Assembly (NCBI GenBank): GCA_002351535.1
Contig: DEGR01000021.1
Span: 1-25,218 of the forward strand
DNA: 25,218 bases
Origin: Lachnospira sp. UBA2821
GTDB taxonomy: Bacteria > Bacillota > Clostridia > Lachnospirales > Lachnospiraceae
Direction of reading: 5' to 3'
This document shows, one piece after another, positions 14,113-21,387 of the stretch. A program made the translations under genes and the position numbers. The notes beneath the pieces are model-generated. The model was not told the DNA's origin. It did no database searches and worked only from the letters and a program-made list of their open reading frames with translations. How positions within the stretch are numbered: position 1 is the stretch's first letter; every line of letters begins with the position of its first letter.

Positions 14113-15156
14113 ATGAAGGGGAAGAAAAATATATTGAATACAGATGTAAAGAATGCTATATTAGCAACAGATAAAGAAGAACAGTATGATAGCAGTGCAA
14201 AGCGTTTATTAGCAAACAAGGAAATATTGGCATATATACTTGTCAATACTGTAAAAGAGTTTGAGGGAATGAATCCTAAAGAAGTAATTTTGCTGATTGA
14301 GGGAGAACCATATGTAAGCAGCATTGCTGTAGAACCGGGGCTTACTAATTGTCTAACAGATAAAAGTGGTTTAAAAATCGTGGGGATGAATACCGAAGAT
14401 GTTGAAAAGAATGAAGGATTGATAAGATATGACATAGTGTTTTATGTTCGTATGAAGGATGGCTTGTCGAAGATGATTATTAATGTGGAGGCACAGAAAG
14501 ATGAACCACAGAACTATGATATACTTAACAGAGCGGTGTTTTATGTAAGCAGATTAATTTCATCACAAAATGAAAGAGATTTTGAAAAAACAAATTACAA
14601 TGATATAAAGAGTGTATACAGTATATGGGTGTGTATGAACATGGATAGTAATAGTCTGTGTCACATACATCTTAATAAAGATGATTTGATTGGTAATCAG
14701 AATTGGAAAGGCAATCTCAATCTTATTAATATTGTAATGATTGGTTTGACGGACGGGATTCCGAATTATAATACATCTGGGAAGCTTCATCGTCTGCTTG
14801 CGGGATTATTTTCAAACCGGTTATCTGTTAAAGAAAAGTTTACATTATTAAGTGAAGAATATAATATTTCTTTAGATGATGATGTGAGAAAGGATGTGAA
14901 TACAATGTGTAATCTGAGTCAGGGAATAAAAGAAGAAGGAAGATTGGAAGGAAGATTGGAAGAACGAATTAATTTGATAATAAAAATAATGAAAAAGGGA
15001 ATGCCATTAGAACAGATAGCGAATCTGATGGATGAACCGGAAGAAAATATAATGCCATTGTATGAAGTTGTTAAGATGAGTGGACCTGAATATGATATTG
15101 ATAAGATAATGAAAATATTAAAAAATAATTCACAGACAAAAACCGACAAAAAGTAA
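14113..15156 (+). CDS. PD-(D/E)XK nuclease family protein (Rpn/PDDEXK_2 putative transposase type)
   Basis: A 347-residue member of the PDDEXK_2 (Rpn, recombination-promoting nuclease / putative transposase) family, often multicopy in Lachnospiraceae. It is expected to cut DNA. The N-terminal part reads AKRLLANKEILAYIL and LLIEGEPYVSSIAVEPGLTN. The nuclease core has IRYDIVFYV (metal Asp) and MIINVEAQKD (E-x-Q plus Lys), then NRAVFYVSRLISSQ, SVYSIWVCMN and NLINIVMIGL. A GRLEGRLEE repeat follows, then a helix-turn-helix-like C-terminus (MPLEQIANLMDEPEENI). The start is uncertain. ATG 14113 has no ribosome site and sits right after a TATAAT-like sequence, while TTG 14134 is preceded by AAGGGG (14116-14121). 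No terminal inverted repeats were seen, so autonomous mobility is not supported. Confidence 0.85.
   Translation: MKGKKNILNTDVKNAILATDKEEQYDSSAKRLLANKEILAYILVNTVKEFEGMNPKEVILLIEGEPYVSSIAVEPGLTNCLTDKSGLKIVGMNTEDVEKNEGLIRYDIVFYVRMKDGLSKMIINVEAQKDEPQNYDILNRAVFYVSRLISSQNERDFEKTNYNDIKSVYSIWVCMNMDSNSLCHIHLNKDDLIGNQNWKGNLNLINIVMIGLTDGIPNYNTSGKLHRLLAGLFSNRLSVKEKFTLLSEEYNISLDDDVRKDVNTMCNLSQGIKEEGRLEGRLEERINLIIKIMKKGMPLEQIANLMDEPEENIMPLYEVVKMSGPEYDIDKIMKILKNNSQTKTDKK
14938..14961 (+). repeat. Tandem 12-base repeat in the rpn linker
   Basis: The unit GGAAGATTGGAA occurs twice in direct tandem, encoding the GRLEGRLE segment between nuclease core and C-terminal helices. Such in-frame repeats are a hallmark of this protein family and can vary in copy number by slippage. 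Confidence 0.85.
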
Positions 15157-15408
15157 TATTTTATATTTATAAAAAAGAATATAGTAAATAGTGATAAGGC
15201 TATAGAAATAGCAAAAGAAGAAATTAATATTCCATTTTATTATGTCAAGGCGGCTATAAGCGAAGACGGAAATATATATAGAATAAGTTTTTCATTAAAA
15301 GAAAATTCTAAAACATTTGAAAGGGTATATGTGGGGAAAAATGGAATTATAAAGGATGTTGTGAATGTAAAATATATGGGAAATAATGAAGATTTTGTTA
15401 TATCATAA
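15157..15408 (+). pseudogene. Start-less remnant of a PepSY-like coding sequence
   Basis: Directly after the nuclease stop, and in the same frame, 83 codons stay open to TAA at 15406-15408. The amino-acid pattern looks real: NSDKAIEIAKEEINIP, then YRISFSLKEN and ERVYVGKNGIIKDVV. It resembles a PepSY-type domain (Ala-rich helix followed by strands ending in a VYV-x-x-xG-x-I turn). There is no ATG, GTG or TTG at its beginning and no ribosome site. It ends at a strong terminator. I read it as the 3' end of a gene whose 5' part was lost. Stop-codon readthrough from the nuclease gene is a less likely alternative. Confidence 0.55.
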
Positions 15409-15410
15409 AA

Positions 15411-15458
15411 GAGAGAAACTATCCAATCGAATGGGAAAGCTGGATAGTTTCTCTTTTT
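15411..15458 (+). terminator. Strong rho-independent terminator
   Basis: A perfect 13-base stem (15413-15425 with 15441-15453, arms GAGAAACTATCCA / TGGATAGTTTCTC), extended by A/T pairs on the outside, is followed by a T-run. It directly follows the PepSY-like remnant and separates the rpn locus from the ABC cassette. Confidence 0.92.
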
Positions 15459-15551
15459 ATGATGGTGTGTACACAAAAAAAACATATAATAATCAAATTT
15501 AATCCATAAAGCAATCCTATACTATTATTCGAATAGCCGTAAGGAATAAAA

Positions 15552-15581
15552 ATGGCAATCCAAAAGGAGGAAGAAAATTGA
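15552..15581 (+). other. Nine-codon upstream frame overlapping the ABC ATPase start
   Basis: ATG at 15552, preceded by AAGGA at 15541-15545, opens a nine-codon frame (MAIQKEEEN). Its TGA stop (15579-15581) overlaps the TTG start of the ATPase gene, and its codons contain the GGAGG used by that gene. The geometry fits translational coupling, but the frame is short enough to be chance. Confidence 0.35.
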
Positions 15582-16525
15582 TAGAAGTAAAGAATTTGGT
15601 CAAAAAGTATGGAAATCATCTGGCTGTTGACCATCTCGATTTTACTATTGAGCCGGGAAAAATATATGGATTTCTCGGACCAAACGGAGCCGGAAAGTCT
15701 ACAACGATGAATATTATGACAGGCTACATAGGTGCGACAGAAGGTGATGTGTTAATTAATGGACACAGCATTGTGGAAGAACCTAAAGAGGCGAAAAAGT
15801 ATATAGGATATCTGCCTGAGATACCGCCGCTATATATGGATATGAAAGTTATTGAGTATCTTAAGTTTGCGGCAGAGCTTAAAGGAATAGAGAGTGGTAA
15901 AAAGGCTAAGGCAATAACTGAAGCGATAGAGCTTACAAAGCTCCATGATGTATCTGACAGGCTTATTAAAAATCTGTCAAAAGGTTACAGACAGAGAGTA
16001 GGTCTTGCCCAGGCAGTGCTCGGTATGCCTGACATTATAATACTTGATGAGCCTACAGTAGGTCTTGACCCAAAGCAGATAATAGAAATTCGTGATTTGA
16101 TTAAGAATCTTGGCAAGAATCATACAGTAATATTAAGTTCGCACATTTTGCAGGAAGTAAGTGTAGTGTGTGATTATATTATGATTATTTCACATGGTAA
16201 ACTTGTTGCAAGTGATACTCCTGATAATCTTGAAAAATTAATGGAGAATACAACTAAGTTATCACTTAAGGTAAAGGCAGATAAGAATAATATTGAAAAT
16301 ATACTTAACAGCTTTGATGAAATAGAAAATGTTGAATATACAACAGGAAGAGATGAAACGATGACAGATGTTAATATTACTACGCCTGTTGATATAGACA
16401 TAAGAGAAAAACTATTCTATTCATTTGCAGAGAATAAAATGCCAATTTATGAGATGACGTCTACAAAGATGACCCTTGAAGATGTATTCCTTGAACTGAC
16501 ACAGGAAAAAAAGGAGGATGAATAA
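15578..16525 (+). CDS. ABC transporter ATP-binding protein (GldA/CcmA type)
   Basis: Cytoplasmic ATPase subunit of an ABC-2 type exporter. The 315-residue protein has Walker A GPNGAGKST (34-42), Q-loop region YLPEIPPLY, signature LSKGYRQRVGLAQA, Walker B IIILDEPTVGLDP and H-loop SSHILQEV. A roughly 90-residue C-terminal extension (LSLKVKADKNNIENIL...MTSTKMTLEDVFLELT) is typical of this subgroup. The TTG start at 15578 is supported by GGAGG at 15566-15570. It heads a cassette of four closely spaced genes (ATPase, permease, GldG-like, DUF4340-like). The cargo is unknown. The resemblance to gliding-motility GldAFG is one of domain architecture and does not show that this organism glides. Confidence 0.92.
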   Translation: MIEVKNLVKKYGNHLAVDHLDFTIEPGKIYGFLGPNGAGKSTTMNIMTGYIGATEGDVLINGHSIVEEPKEAKKYIGYLPEIPPLYMDMKVIEYLKFAAELKGIESGKKAKAITEAIELTKLHDVSDRLIKNLSKGYRQRVGLAQAVLGMPDIIILDEPTVGLDPKQIIEIRDLIKNLGKNHTVILSSHILQEVSVVCDYIMIISHGKLVASDTPDNLEKLMENTTKLSLKVKADKNNIENILNSFDEIENVEYTTGRDETMTDVNITTPVDIDIREKLFYSFAENKMPIYEMTSTKMTLEDVFLELTQEKKEDE

Positions 16526-16527
16526 AA

Positions 16528-17391
16528 TTGTTAGCAGTGTATAAAAGAGATTTAAAATCATATTTCAATTCTATGATTGGATGCGTATATATAGCTTTTA
16601 TAATAGCATTTGTGAGCATATATTTTGCGTATTATAATCTTAGAATGGGTTATCCATATTTTGGGGATGTAATGTGTAGTGTTGCGTATATACTTATGCT
16701 GGCATTGCCTATTCTTACAATGAGAAGTTTTGCAGAAGAGAGAAAGTCTAAAACAGATCAGATTCTTTACACGTCAAAATCATCAGTTACGGGTATTGTA
16801 ATCGGAAAATATCTTGCTATGGCAACAATATACCTTATACCGATATTATGGTTTTGCGTTTTTCCGTTAATCATATCAGCGTTTGGAACACATGATTTTA
16901 AAGGTGATTACTCATGCATATTAATTGTATTCCTTATAGGGTGTGCATATATTGCACTTGGAATGTTTTTATCATCATTAACTGAGAGTCCGATAATAGC
17001 TGCTGTTATGACATTTGGAATATTACTTATACTGCAGCTTATGTCAGGAATAACTAATTTTATATCAACAAGCAATTTAACATCATTTATTGGATGTGTA
17101 ATTGTTGTTCTGATTGCAGCATTTATATATTATGCAATTGCAAGAAATGCATTTGTCACTGCAATTATAAGTATTGTTGGAGTTATGGCATTGATTGTTA
17201 CCTATATTGTTAAAAGTTCAGTATTCGGTAACTTTATTCCAACTCTGCTTAATAAGTTACCGCTTACTAATACTCTTGATAACTTTGCAATTCATACTTT
17301 TGATGTGAGCGGAGTTGTGTATTGTATTTCTTTTGGATTGCTCTTTATATTTTTGACAGTGCAGTCAATTCAGAAGAGAAGATATAGTTAG
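16528..17391 (+). CDS. ABC-2 type permease (GldF-like)
   Basis: A 287-residue integral membrane protein with about six to eight hydrophobic segments (for example near residues 15-37, 50-66, 93-115, 127-148, 152-172, 181-222 and 255-280). The cytoplasmic loop MRSFAEERKSKTDQILYTS matches the conserved FAEE-(K/R) element that follows the second helix in ABC-2 permeases of the GldF/NosY kind. The TTG start at 16528 lies two bases after the ATPase stop, with GGAGG inside the end of that gene. It should pair with the upstream ATPase as the membrane channel. Confidence 0.9.
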   Translation: MLAVYKRDLKSYFNSMIGCVYIAFIIAFVSIYFAYYNLRMGYPYFGDVMCSVAYILMLALPILTMRSFAEERKSKTDQILYTSKSSVTGIVIGKYLAMATIYLIPILWFCVFPLIISAFGTHDFKGDYSCILIVFLIGCAYIALGMFLSSLTESPIIAAVMTFGILLILQLMSGITNFISTSNLTSFIGCVIVVLIAAFIYYAIARNAFVTAIISIVGVMALIVTYIVKSSVFGNFIPTLLNKLPLTNTLDNFAIHTFDVSGVVYCISFGLLFIFLTVQSIQKRRYS

Positions 17392-17401
17392 GAGGCAGGC
17401 A

Positions 17402-18850
17402 ATGAAAAAATTAAATATAAAGAAATCATTTACTAATATGAATTTCAGAAAGGGTACTTACAGTGCAGGTATATCAGCAATAGTAATTGCCATAGTTGTG
17501 GTTATTAATATGCTTGCCGGTCAGTTGCCGGAAAACATAAAAACTATAGATTTATCAAATCAGAAATATTATACGGTAGGCAAAACAACTAAAAATGTTA
17601 TAAAGAAAGTTAAAAATGATGTGACAGTCTATCAGCTTGCAACGAAAGGTAACAGTGATTCACAGATAAAGAAACTTCTTAATAATTATAAAAGTCTTAA
17701 TTCTAAAATAGAAATAAAAACTCTTGATCCGGAGAAACAGCCGGGGCTTGTTACTAAATATGGGGCATCTAATGCATCGAATAACAGTATTATAGTAGTA
17801 TCCGGTGACAGATATAAATTAGTTGATTACAATGAAATATATCAGACAGATTATTCAGATTATTACAGCTCAGGAAATACTTCCAAATCATTTGACGGGG
17901 AAGGACAGATTACATCGGCAATCAATTATGTAACAACAGATGATTTACCTAAAATGTATAATCTTACAGGACATGATGAACAGCAGCTTAGTTCTATAAT
18001 TACAGATGCAATAGCGAAACAGAATATAGAAACAGCAGACCTTAATCTTCTTACATCTGCGACTGTGCCTGAAGACTGCGATATACTTTCAATTGTATGT
18101 CCTACAAAAGATTGCAGTAAAGAAGAAGCGGATGCAATAATTAATTATCTTAAGGCCGGTGGAAAAGTTATTATGGTTATGAGTTATACCGGAACAGAGA
18201 CACCTAATTTTGAAAATATTATGGCAGAGTATGGTCTTGAACTTGGTGATGGATATGTATTTGAGACTGATGGACAGCATTATTACCAGACAGGATATTA
18301 TGTTATTCCGGAAGTCGGAAGCTGTGATATAACATCTTCATTGTCAGGTAATATGTATGCACTTGCGCCAATGTCGAGGGCAATTATTAAGAAGAGTGAT
18401 GCAAGGGATACACTTACTGTTAATGAGATTCTTACAACAACAGATAAGTCATATTCGGATGTTGATTATGGAAACGGTATGACACAGGATGGCAATAACA
18501 CTAAAGCATCGGATGATACAGACGGACCGTTTTCTATCGCAACAGCAGTATCAGAAAAAGTTGATGATAAAGAAAGTAAACTTGTAGTGTTTGGTTCTTA
18601 TGCAATGTTTACGGATAATGTTGTCGGAACATTTTCACTTATAAATACAGACCTTGTTACTAATTCGCTTACATGGATGAGTGATAAAGAAGCCAGCACA
18701 GTAAGTATTGCAGCAAAATCTATGGATGTATCAACTAATACAATTGCAGCATCAAGTGCGAATATATGGACAGCATTTACTGTAGTATTTATTCCGGTAT
18801 TGGTTCTTGGAGCCGGATTTGTTGTGTGGATGCTTAGAAGAAAGGCGTAG
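17402..18850 (+). CDS. GldG-type ABC auxiliary protein
   Basis: A 482-residue protein with one N-terminal membrane segment (about residues 20-40, YSAGISAIVIAIVVVINMLA), a large soluble region presumably outside the membrane, and a C-terminal membrane segment (about 457-476) ending in a basic LRRKA tail. This architecture and the sequence LSNQKYYTVGKTTKNVIKKV near the start match the ABC_transp_aux / GldG family, found next to GldF-like permeases. GGAGG at 17391-17395 precedes the ATG by six bases. The family's biochemical role is unresolved; it is thought to work with the permease. Confidence 0.85.
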   Translation: MKKLNIKKSFTNMNFRKGTYSAGISAIVIAIVVVINMLAGQLPENIKTIDLSNQKYYTVGKTTKNVIKKVKNDVTVYQLATKGNSDSQIKKLLNNYKSLNSKIEIKTLDPEKQPGLVTKYGASNASNNSIIVVSGDRYKLVDYNEIYQTDYSDYYSSGNTSKSFDGEGQITSAINYVTTDDLPKMYNLTGHDEQQLSSIITDAIAKQNIETADLNLLTSATVPEDCDILSIVCPTKDCSKEEADAIINYLKAGGKVIMVMSYTGTETPNFENIMAEYGLELGDGYVFETDGQHYYQTGYYVIPEVGSCDITSSLSGNMYALAPMSRAIIKKSDARDTLTVNEILTTTDKSYSDVDYGNGMTQDGNNTKASDDTDGPFSIATAVSEKVDDKESKLVVFGSYAMFTDNVVGTFSLINTDLVTNSLTWMSDKEASTVSIAAKSMDVSTNTIAASSANIWTAFTVVFIPVLVLGAGFVVWMLRRKA

Positions 18851-18855
18851 CTGAT

Positions 18856-19473
18856 ATGAAGAAGAAAAAGATATTACCTGTTATTATTCTGATTGCCGTA
18901 CTTATTGTACTGGTAGTTATATATTCATTTCTTAAGAATAATAATGATGAGAAAAATAAGACGACAGAAGAAACAAGTCTTAAAGTTACTGATATAGACA
19001 GTTCATCAATACGAGAGATAACTATTAAAAATTCCAAAGGTGAGATGAAGTTTTCATATGATGAAGCATCTGATAAATGGAAAGATGTTAATGATGATAC
19101 ATTTAAAGTGGATGAATCTAAGATTAACAGCATATTATCTAACGCCTGTGGACTTGATGTGACAAGAGAGTTAGATGATAATCTTGATAATATAAGTGAG
19201 TATGGACTTGACAGTCCGGCAATAGTACTTACCATGACAGATAAGGATGGTAAAGATACAAAGATTAATATAGGTAACTGTAATTCAAATTCAGGAAACT
19301 ACTATATGTATATAGAAGGAAATGAAAAGGTATATATGATAGGCAGTTCATTTGAGACTTCTCTTGATATATCTGTAAGTGATATGCAGGAGACGACTAC
19401 AGAAGCACAGACAACCACAGGTGCTGAGGCAACTACAGGAGTACAGACAACTAAGGAACAGACAACAGAGTAA
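18856..19473 (+). CDS. DUF4340-like membrane-anchored protein with Thr-rich tail
   Basis: A 205-residue protein with a basic N-terminus and one membrane segment (about residues 7-27, no lipobox cysteine). One folded unit follows, with the DUF4340 pattern: IREITIKNSKGEMKFSY, a KW motif (DKWKD), FKVDESKINSILSN, and YGLDSPAIVLTMTDKDGK ending with YYMYIEGNEKVYMIGSS. The last 30 residues are low complexity (ETTTEAQTTTGAEATTG...), likely extended and exposed outside the cell. DUF4340 proteins commonly follow GldG-like genes, and it lies five bases after one here. It seems short for the family, with only one repeat unit. The function is unknown. Confidence 0.75.
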   Translation: MKKKKILPVIILIAVLIVLVVIYSFLKNNNDEKNKTTEETSLKVTDIDSSSIREITIKNSKGEMKFSYDEASDKWKDVNDDTFKVDESKINSILSNACGLDVTRELDDNLDNISEYGLDSPAIVLTMTDKDGKDTKINIGNCNSNSGNYYMYIEGNEKVYMIGSSFETSLDISVSDMQETTTEAQTTTGAEATTGVQTTKEQTTE

Positions 19474-19496
19474 AAGAAAATCAAATATTGTTAGTT

Positions 19497-19527
19497 AAAT
19501 ACGGCACTTGAAATAGTGCCGTATTTT
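19497..19527 (+). terminator. Hairpin terminator after the ABC cassette
   Basis: Twelve-base perfect arms (AAATACGGCACT at 19497-19508 and its complement at 19515-19526) flank a 6-base loop and end in a short T-run. The T-run is short, so termination may be partial. Confidence 0.8.
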
Positions 19528-19537
19528 ATGCTACAAT
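19508..19537 (+). promoter_or_regulatory. Promoter of the leuDC-like operon, overlapping the preceding terminator
   Basis: TTGAAA at 19508-19513 lies in the loop of the preceding terminator hairpin. After 18 bases comes TACAAT at 19532-19537 with an upstream TG (19529-19530) forming an extended -10. The first gene starts 50 bases on. Confidence 0.6.
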
Positions 19538-19587
19538 CATATGAAATGGATTTTTATATAAATATACAAATTAGGAGGAACATTTAA

Positions 19588-20058
19588 ATGGGTAAAATAT
19601 TTAAGTTTAACCAGGATGTAGATACTGACCAGATTATTGCGTCGCAGTATCTGTTATTTCCTACAATAGATGATATGAAGGTACATGCGTTTGAGTCACT
19701 TGACCCGGTTTTTGCATCTAATGTTGAGCCGGGAGATTATGTAGTGGCATCTGAGAATTTTGGATGTGGTTCATCAAGAGAGCAGGCGCCAAGTGTATTG
19801 AAAGCTTTGGGAGTGAAAGCAGTAATTGCAAAATCATTTGCAAGAATATTCTATAGAAATGCCATTAATATTGGACTTCCTGTTATAGTATGTAAAGAAC
19901 TTCATGACAATGTAGAAGCCGGAGACGAGATGGAATTATCTCTTCAGGAAGGAATTGTGCATGTAGGAGATAAAGAGTATGAGTGTACAAAGCTTCCTGA
20001 ATATATGCAGGGAATTCTTGATCAGGGTGGTCTTATAGCATCACTTAACAGGGAATAA
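19588..20058 (+). CDS. LeuD-type small subunit of a two-subunit hydro-lyase (first pair)
   Basis: Small (swivel-domain) subunit of an isopropylmalate isomerase / homoaconitase-type enzyme, 156 residues. Conserved elements are DVDTDQII, ENFGCGSSREQAP (59-68, substrate-binding Ser/Arg) and AKSFARIFYRNAINIGLP. The specificity loop after DTD reads YLLF (21-24), which differs from the YLNT I expect of typical clostridial LeuD and the YLRT of methanogen homoaconitase. AGGAGG at 19573-19578 precedes the ATG. It is the first of four genes ordered small-large-small-large with no leuA or leuB beside them. The substrate could be isopropylmalate, 2-methylmalate/citraconate or another hydroxy-diacid. I cannot decide. 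Confidence 0.87.
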   Translation: MGKIFKFNQDVDTDQIIASQYLLFPTIDDMKVHAFESLDPVFASNVEPGDYVVASENFGCGSSREQAPSVLKALGVKAVIAKSFARIFYRNAINIGLPVIVCKELHDNVEAGDEMELSLQEGIVHVGDKEYECTKLPEYMQGILDQGGLIASLNRE

Positions 20059-20121
20059 AACTACATTTAAGGTTTTATAATGACCAGAGAAATATAGAAA
20101 TGGAAAGGAAACAGATTATAT

Positions 20122-21369
20122 ATGGGAATGACAATAGCAGAGAAGATAATTGCTGCGGCAGCAGGTGTTGAAAGCGTTAAGCCGGGCGATATACATACAG
20201 TTGAACTTGACAGACTGATGAGTAATGATGGAACTACGCATCTCACTATAGATATGTATAATAATTTGAAGAAACCACATATAGCTGATGTTAATAAGCT
20301 TGTATGGATTGTTGATCATAATGTGCCATGTGACAGTGTTAAAACAGCAGCTTCGCATAAGAAAATGAGAGATTTTGCAAAGGCGAATGGAATTAAATTT
20401 TATGAAGGAGCAGGTGTGTGTCATCAGGTAATGATGGAAAATCATGTTACTTCAGGCGAGCTGATATTCGGTGCGGACAGTCATACATGTGCTTATGGTG
20501 CTGTCGGAGCATTTGGAACAGGAGTAGGATGCACAGATTATCTGTACGCAATGGTTACAGGTCATTCATGGCTTCTTGTACCTGAGACTCTTCGTTTTAA
20601 TCTTACAGGTAAGCTTAACAAAGGTGTTACAGCAAGAGACCTGATTCTTACTATTATAGGTCAGATAGGTGCAAATGGTGCTAACTATATGGCTATGGAG
20701 TTTGGTGGAGAAGGACTTAAAACTCTTAATATGAGTGACAGAATTTCAATATGCAATCTCTGTGTTGAGGCAGGAGCTAAGACTGCTCTTATGGAAGTTG
20801 ATGATATTACTATCGGGTATTTAAAAGAACATGGAAGAAAACCAAAGCACAGTTTTAAGAGTGATGATGATGCTAAGTTTGCTAAAGTATATGATATCGA
20901 TTTAGCAACAATTAAACCTATCGTTGCCAAACCACATTTTGTGGACAGTGTTGTTGATGCAAAGGAATGTGTCGGAATACATATTGATGAGGCATTTTTA
21001 GGTTCATGTAATAACGGAAGAATTGAAGATTTGAGGGCAGGTGCAGCTATTATTAAAGGTAAGAAAGTACATCCGCTTGTAAGATTTCTGGTAGTTCCTG
21101 CGAGTGCAGCAGTATATAAGCAGGCTCTTGATGAGGGCATAATTGATACATTTATGGAAGCAGGAGCAATAGTTATGAATCCTAACTGTAGTGTATGCTG
21201 GGGAAGCTGTCAGGGAGTAATTGGAGAGAATGAAGTACTTATAAGTACAGGAACGCGTAACTTTAAAGGGCGTGCAGGACATAAGGATTCGTTTGTATAT
21301 CTTGCATCATCAGAGACTGTTACGGCATCAGCTATTAAAGGTGAAATAGCTACAGCAGATATGGTATAG
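20122..21369 (+). CDS. LeuC-type large subunit of a two-subunit hydro-lyase (first pair)
   Basis: Aconitase-superfamily large subunit carrying a 4Fe-4S cluster, 415 residues. Cluster cysteines are C296 in GSCNNGR, C356 and C359 in NCSVCWGSC, with an extra C363 close by. Other family motifs are GADSHTCAYGAVGAFGTG (117-134), VPETLRFNLTGKL, MAMEFGGEG and VEAGAKTAL. The usually invariant SCTNGR reads SCNNGR. The segment SNDGTTHLTI replaces the ANDVTA-like motif of ordinary LeuC. The ATG at 20122 is preceded by AAAGGA at a rather long spacing; an alternative ATG is at 20128. It forms a dehydratase/isomerase with the preceding small subunit. The substrate is unassigned. Confidence 0.88.
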   Translation: MGMTIAEKIIAAAAGVESVKPGDIHTVELDRLMSNDGTTHLTIDMYNNLKKPHIADVNKLVWIVDHNVPCDSVKTAASHKKMRDFAKANGIKFYEGAGVCHQVMMENHVTSGELIFGADSHTCAYGAVGAFGTGVGCTDYLYAMVTGHSWLLVPETLRFNLTGKLNKGVTARDLILTIIGQIGANGANYMAMEFGGEGLKTLNMSDRISICNLCVEAGAKTALMEVDDITIGYLKEHGRKPKHSFKSDDDAKFAKVYDIDLATIKPIVAKPHFVDSVVDAKECVGIHIDEAFLGSCNNGRIEDLRAGAAIIKGKKVHPLVRFLVVPASAAVYKQALDEGIIDTFMEAGAIVMNPNCSVCWGSCQGVIGENEVLISTGTRNFKGRAGHKDSFVYLASSETVTASAIKGEIATADMV

Positions 21370-21387
21370 AAAGGTAAGGTAGAAAAT

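Noticed and set aside
13965..15153. Direct repeat GACAAAAAG at 13965-13973 and 15145-15153 flanking the rpn gene, considered as a target-site duplication.
   Set aside because: Nine A-rich bases repeat easily by chance in such AT-rich sequence, the right copy lies inside the nuclease coding sequence, and there are no terminal inverted repeats.
14113..15156. rpn gene considered as a complete insertion sequence.
   Set aside because: No terminal inverted repeats or clear target duplications were found. The family is often multicopy but is not a classical IS.
15485..15523. TATAAT (15485-15490) and TATACT (15518-15523) upstream of the ABC cassette as promoters.
   Set aside because: Neither has a recognisable -35 hexamer at 16-18 bases. 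A promoter must exist here or upstream, but I cannot place it.
20076..20081. TATAAT between the first small- and large-subunit genes.
   Set aside because: No -35 box at proper spacing; TTAACA is 25 bases away. Likely chance within an operon.
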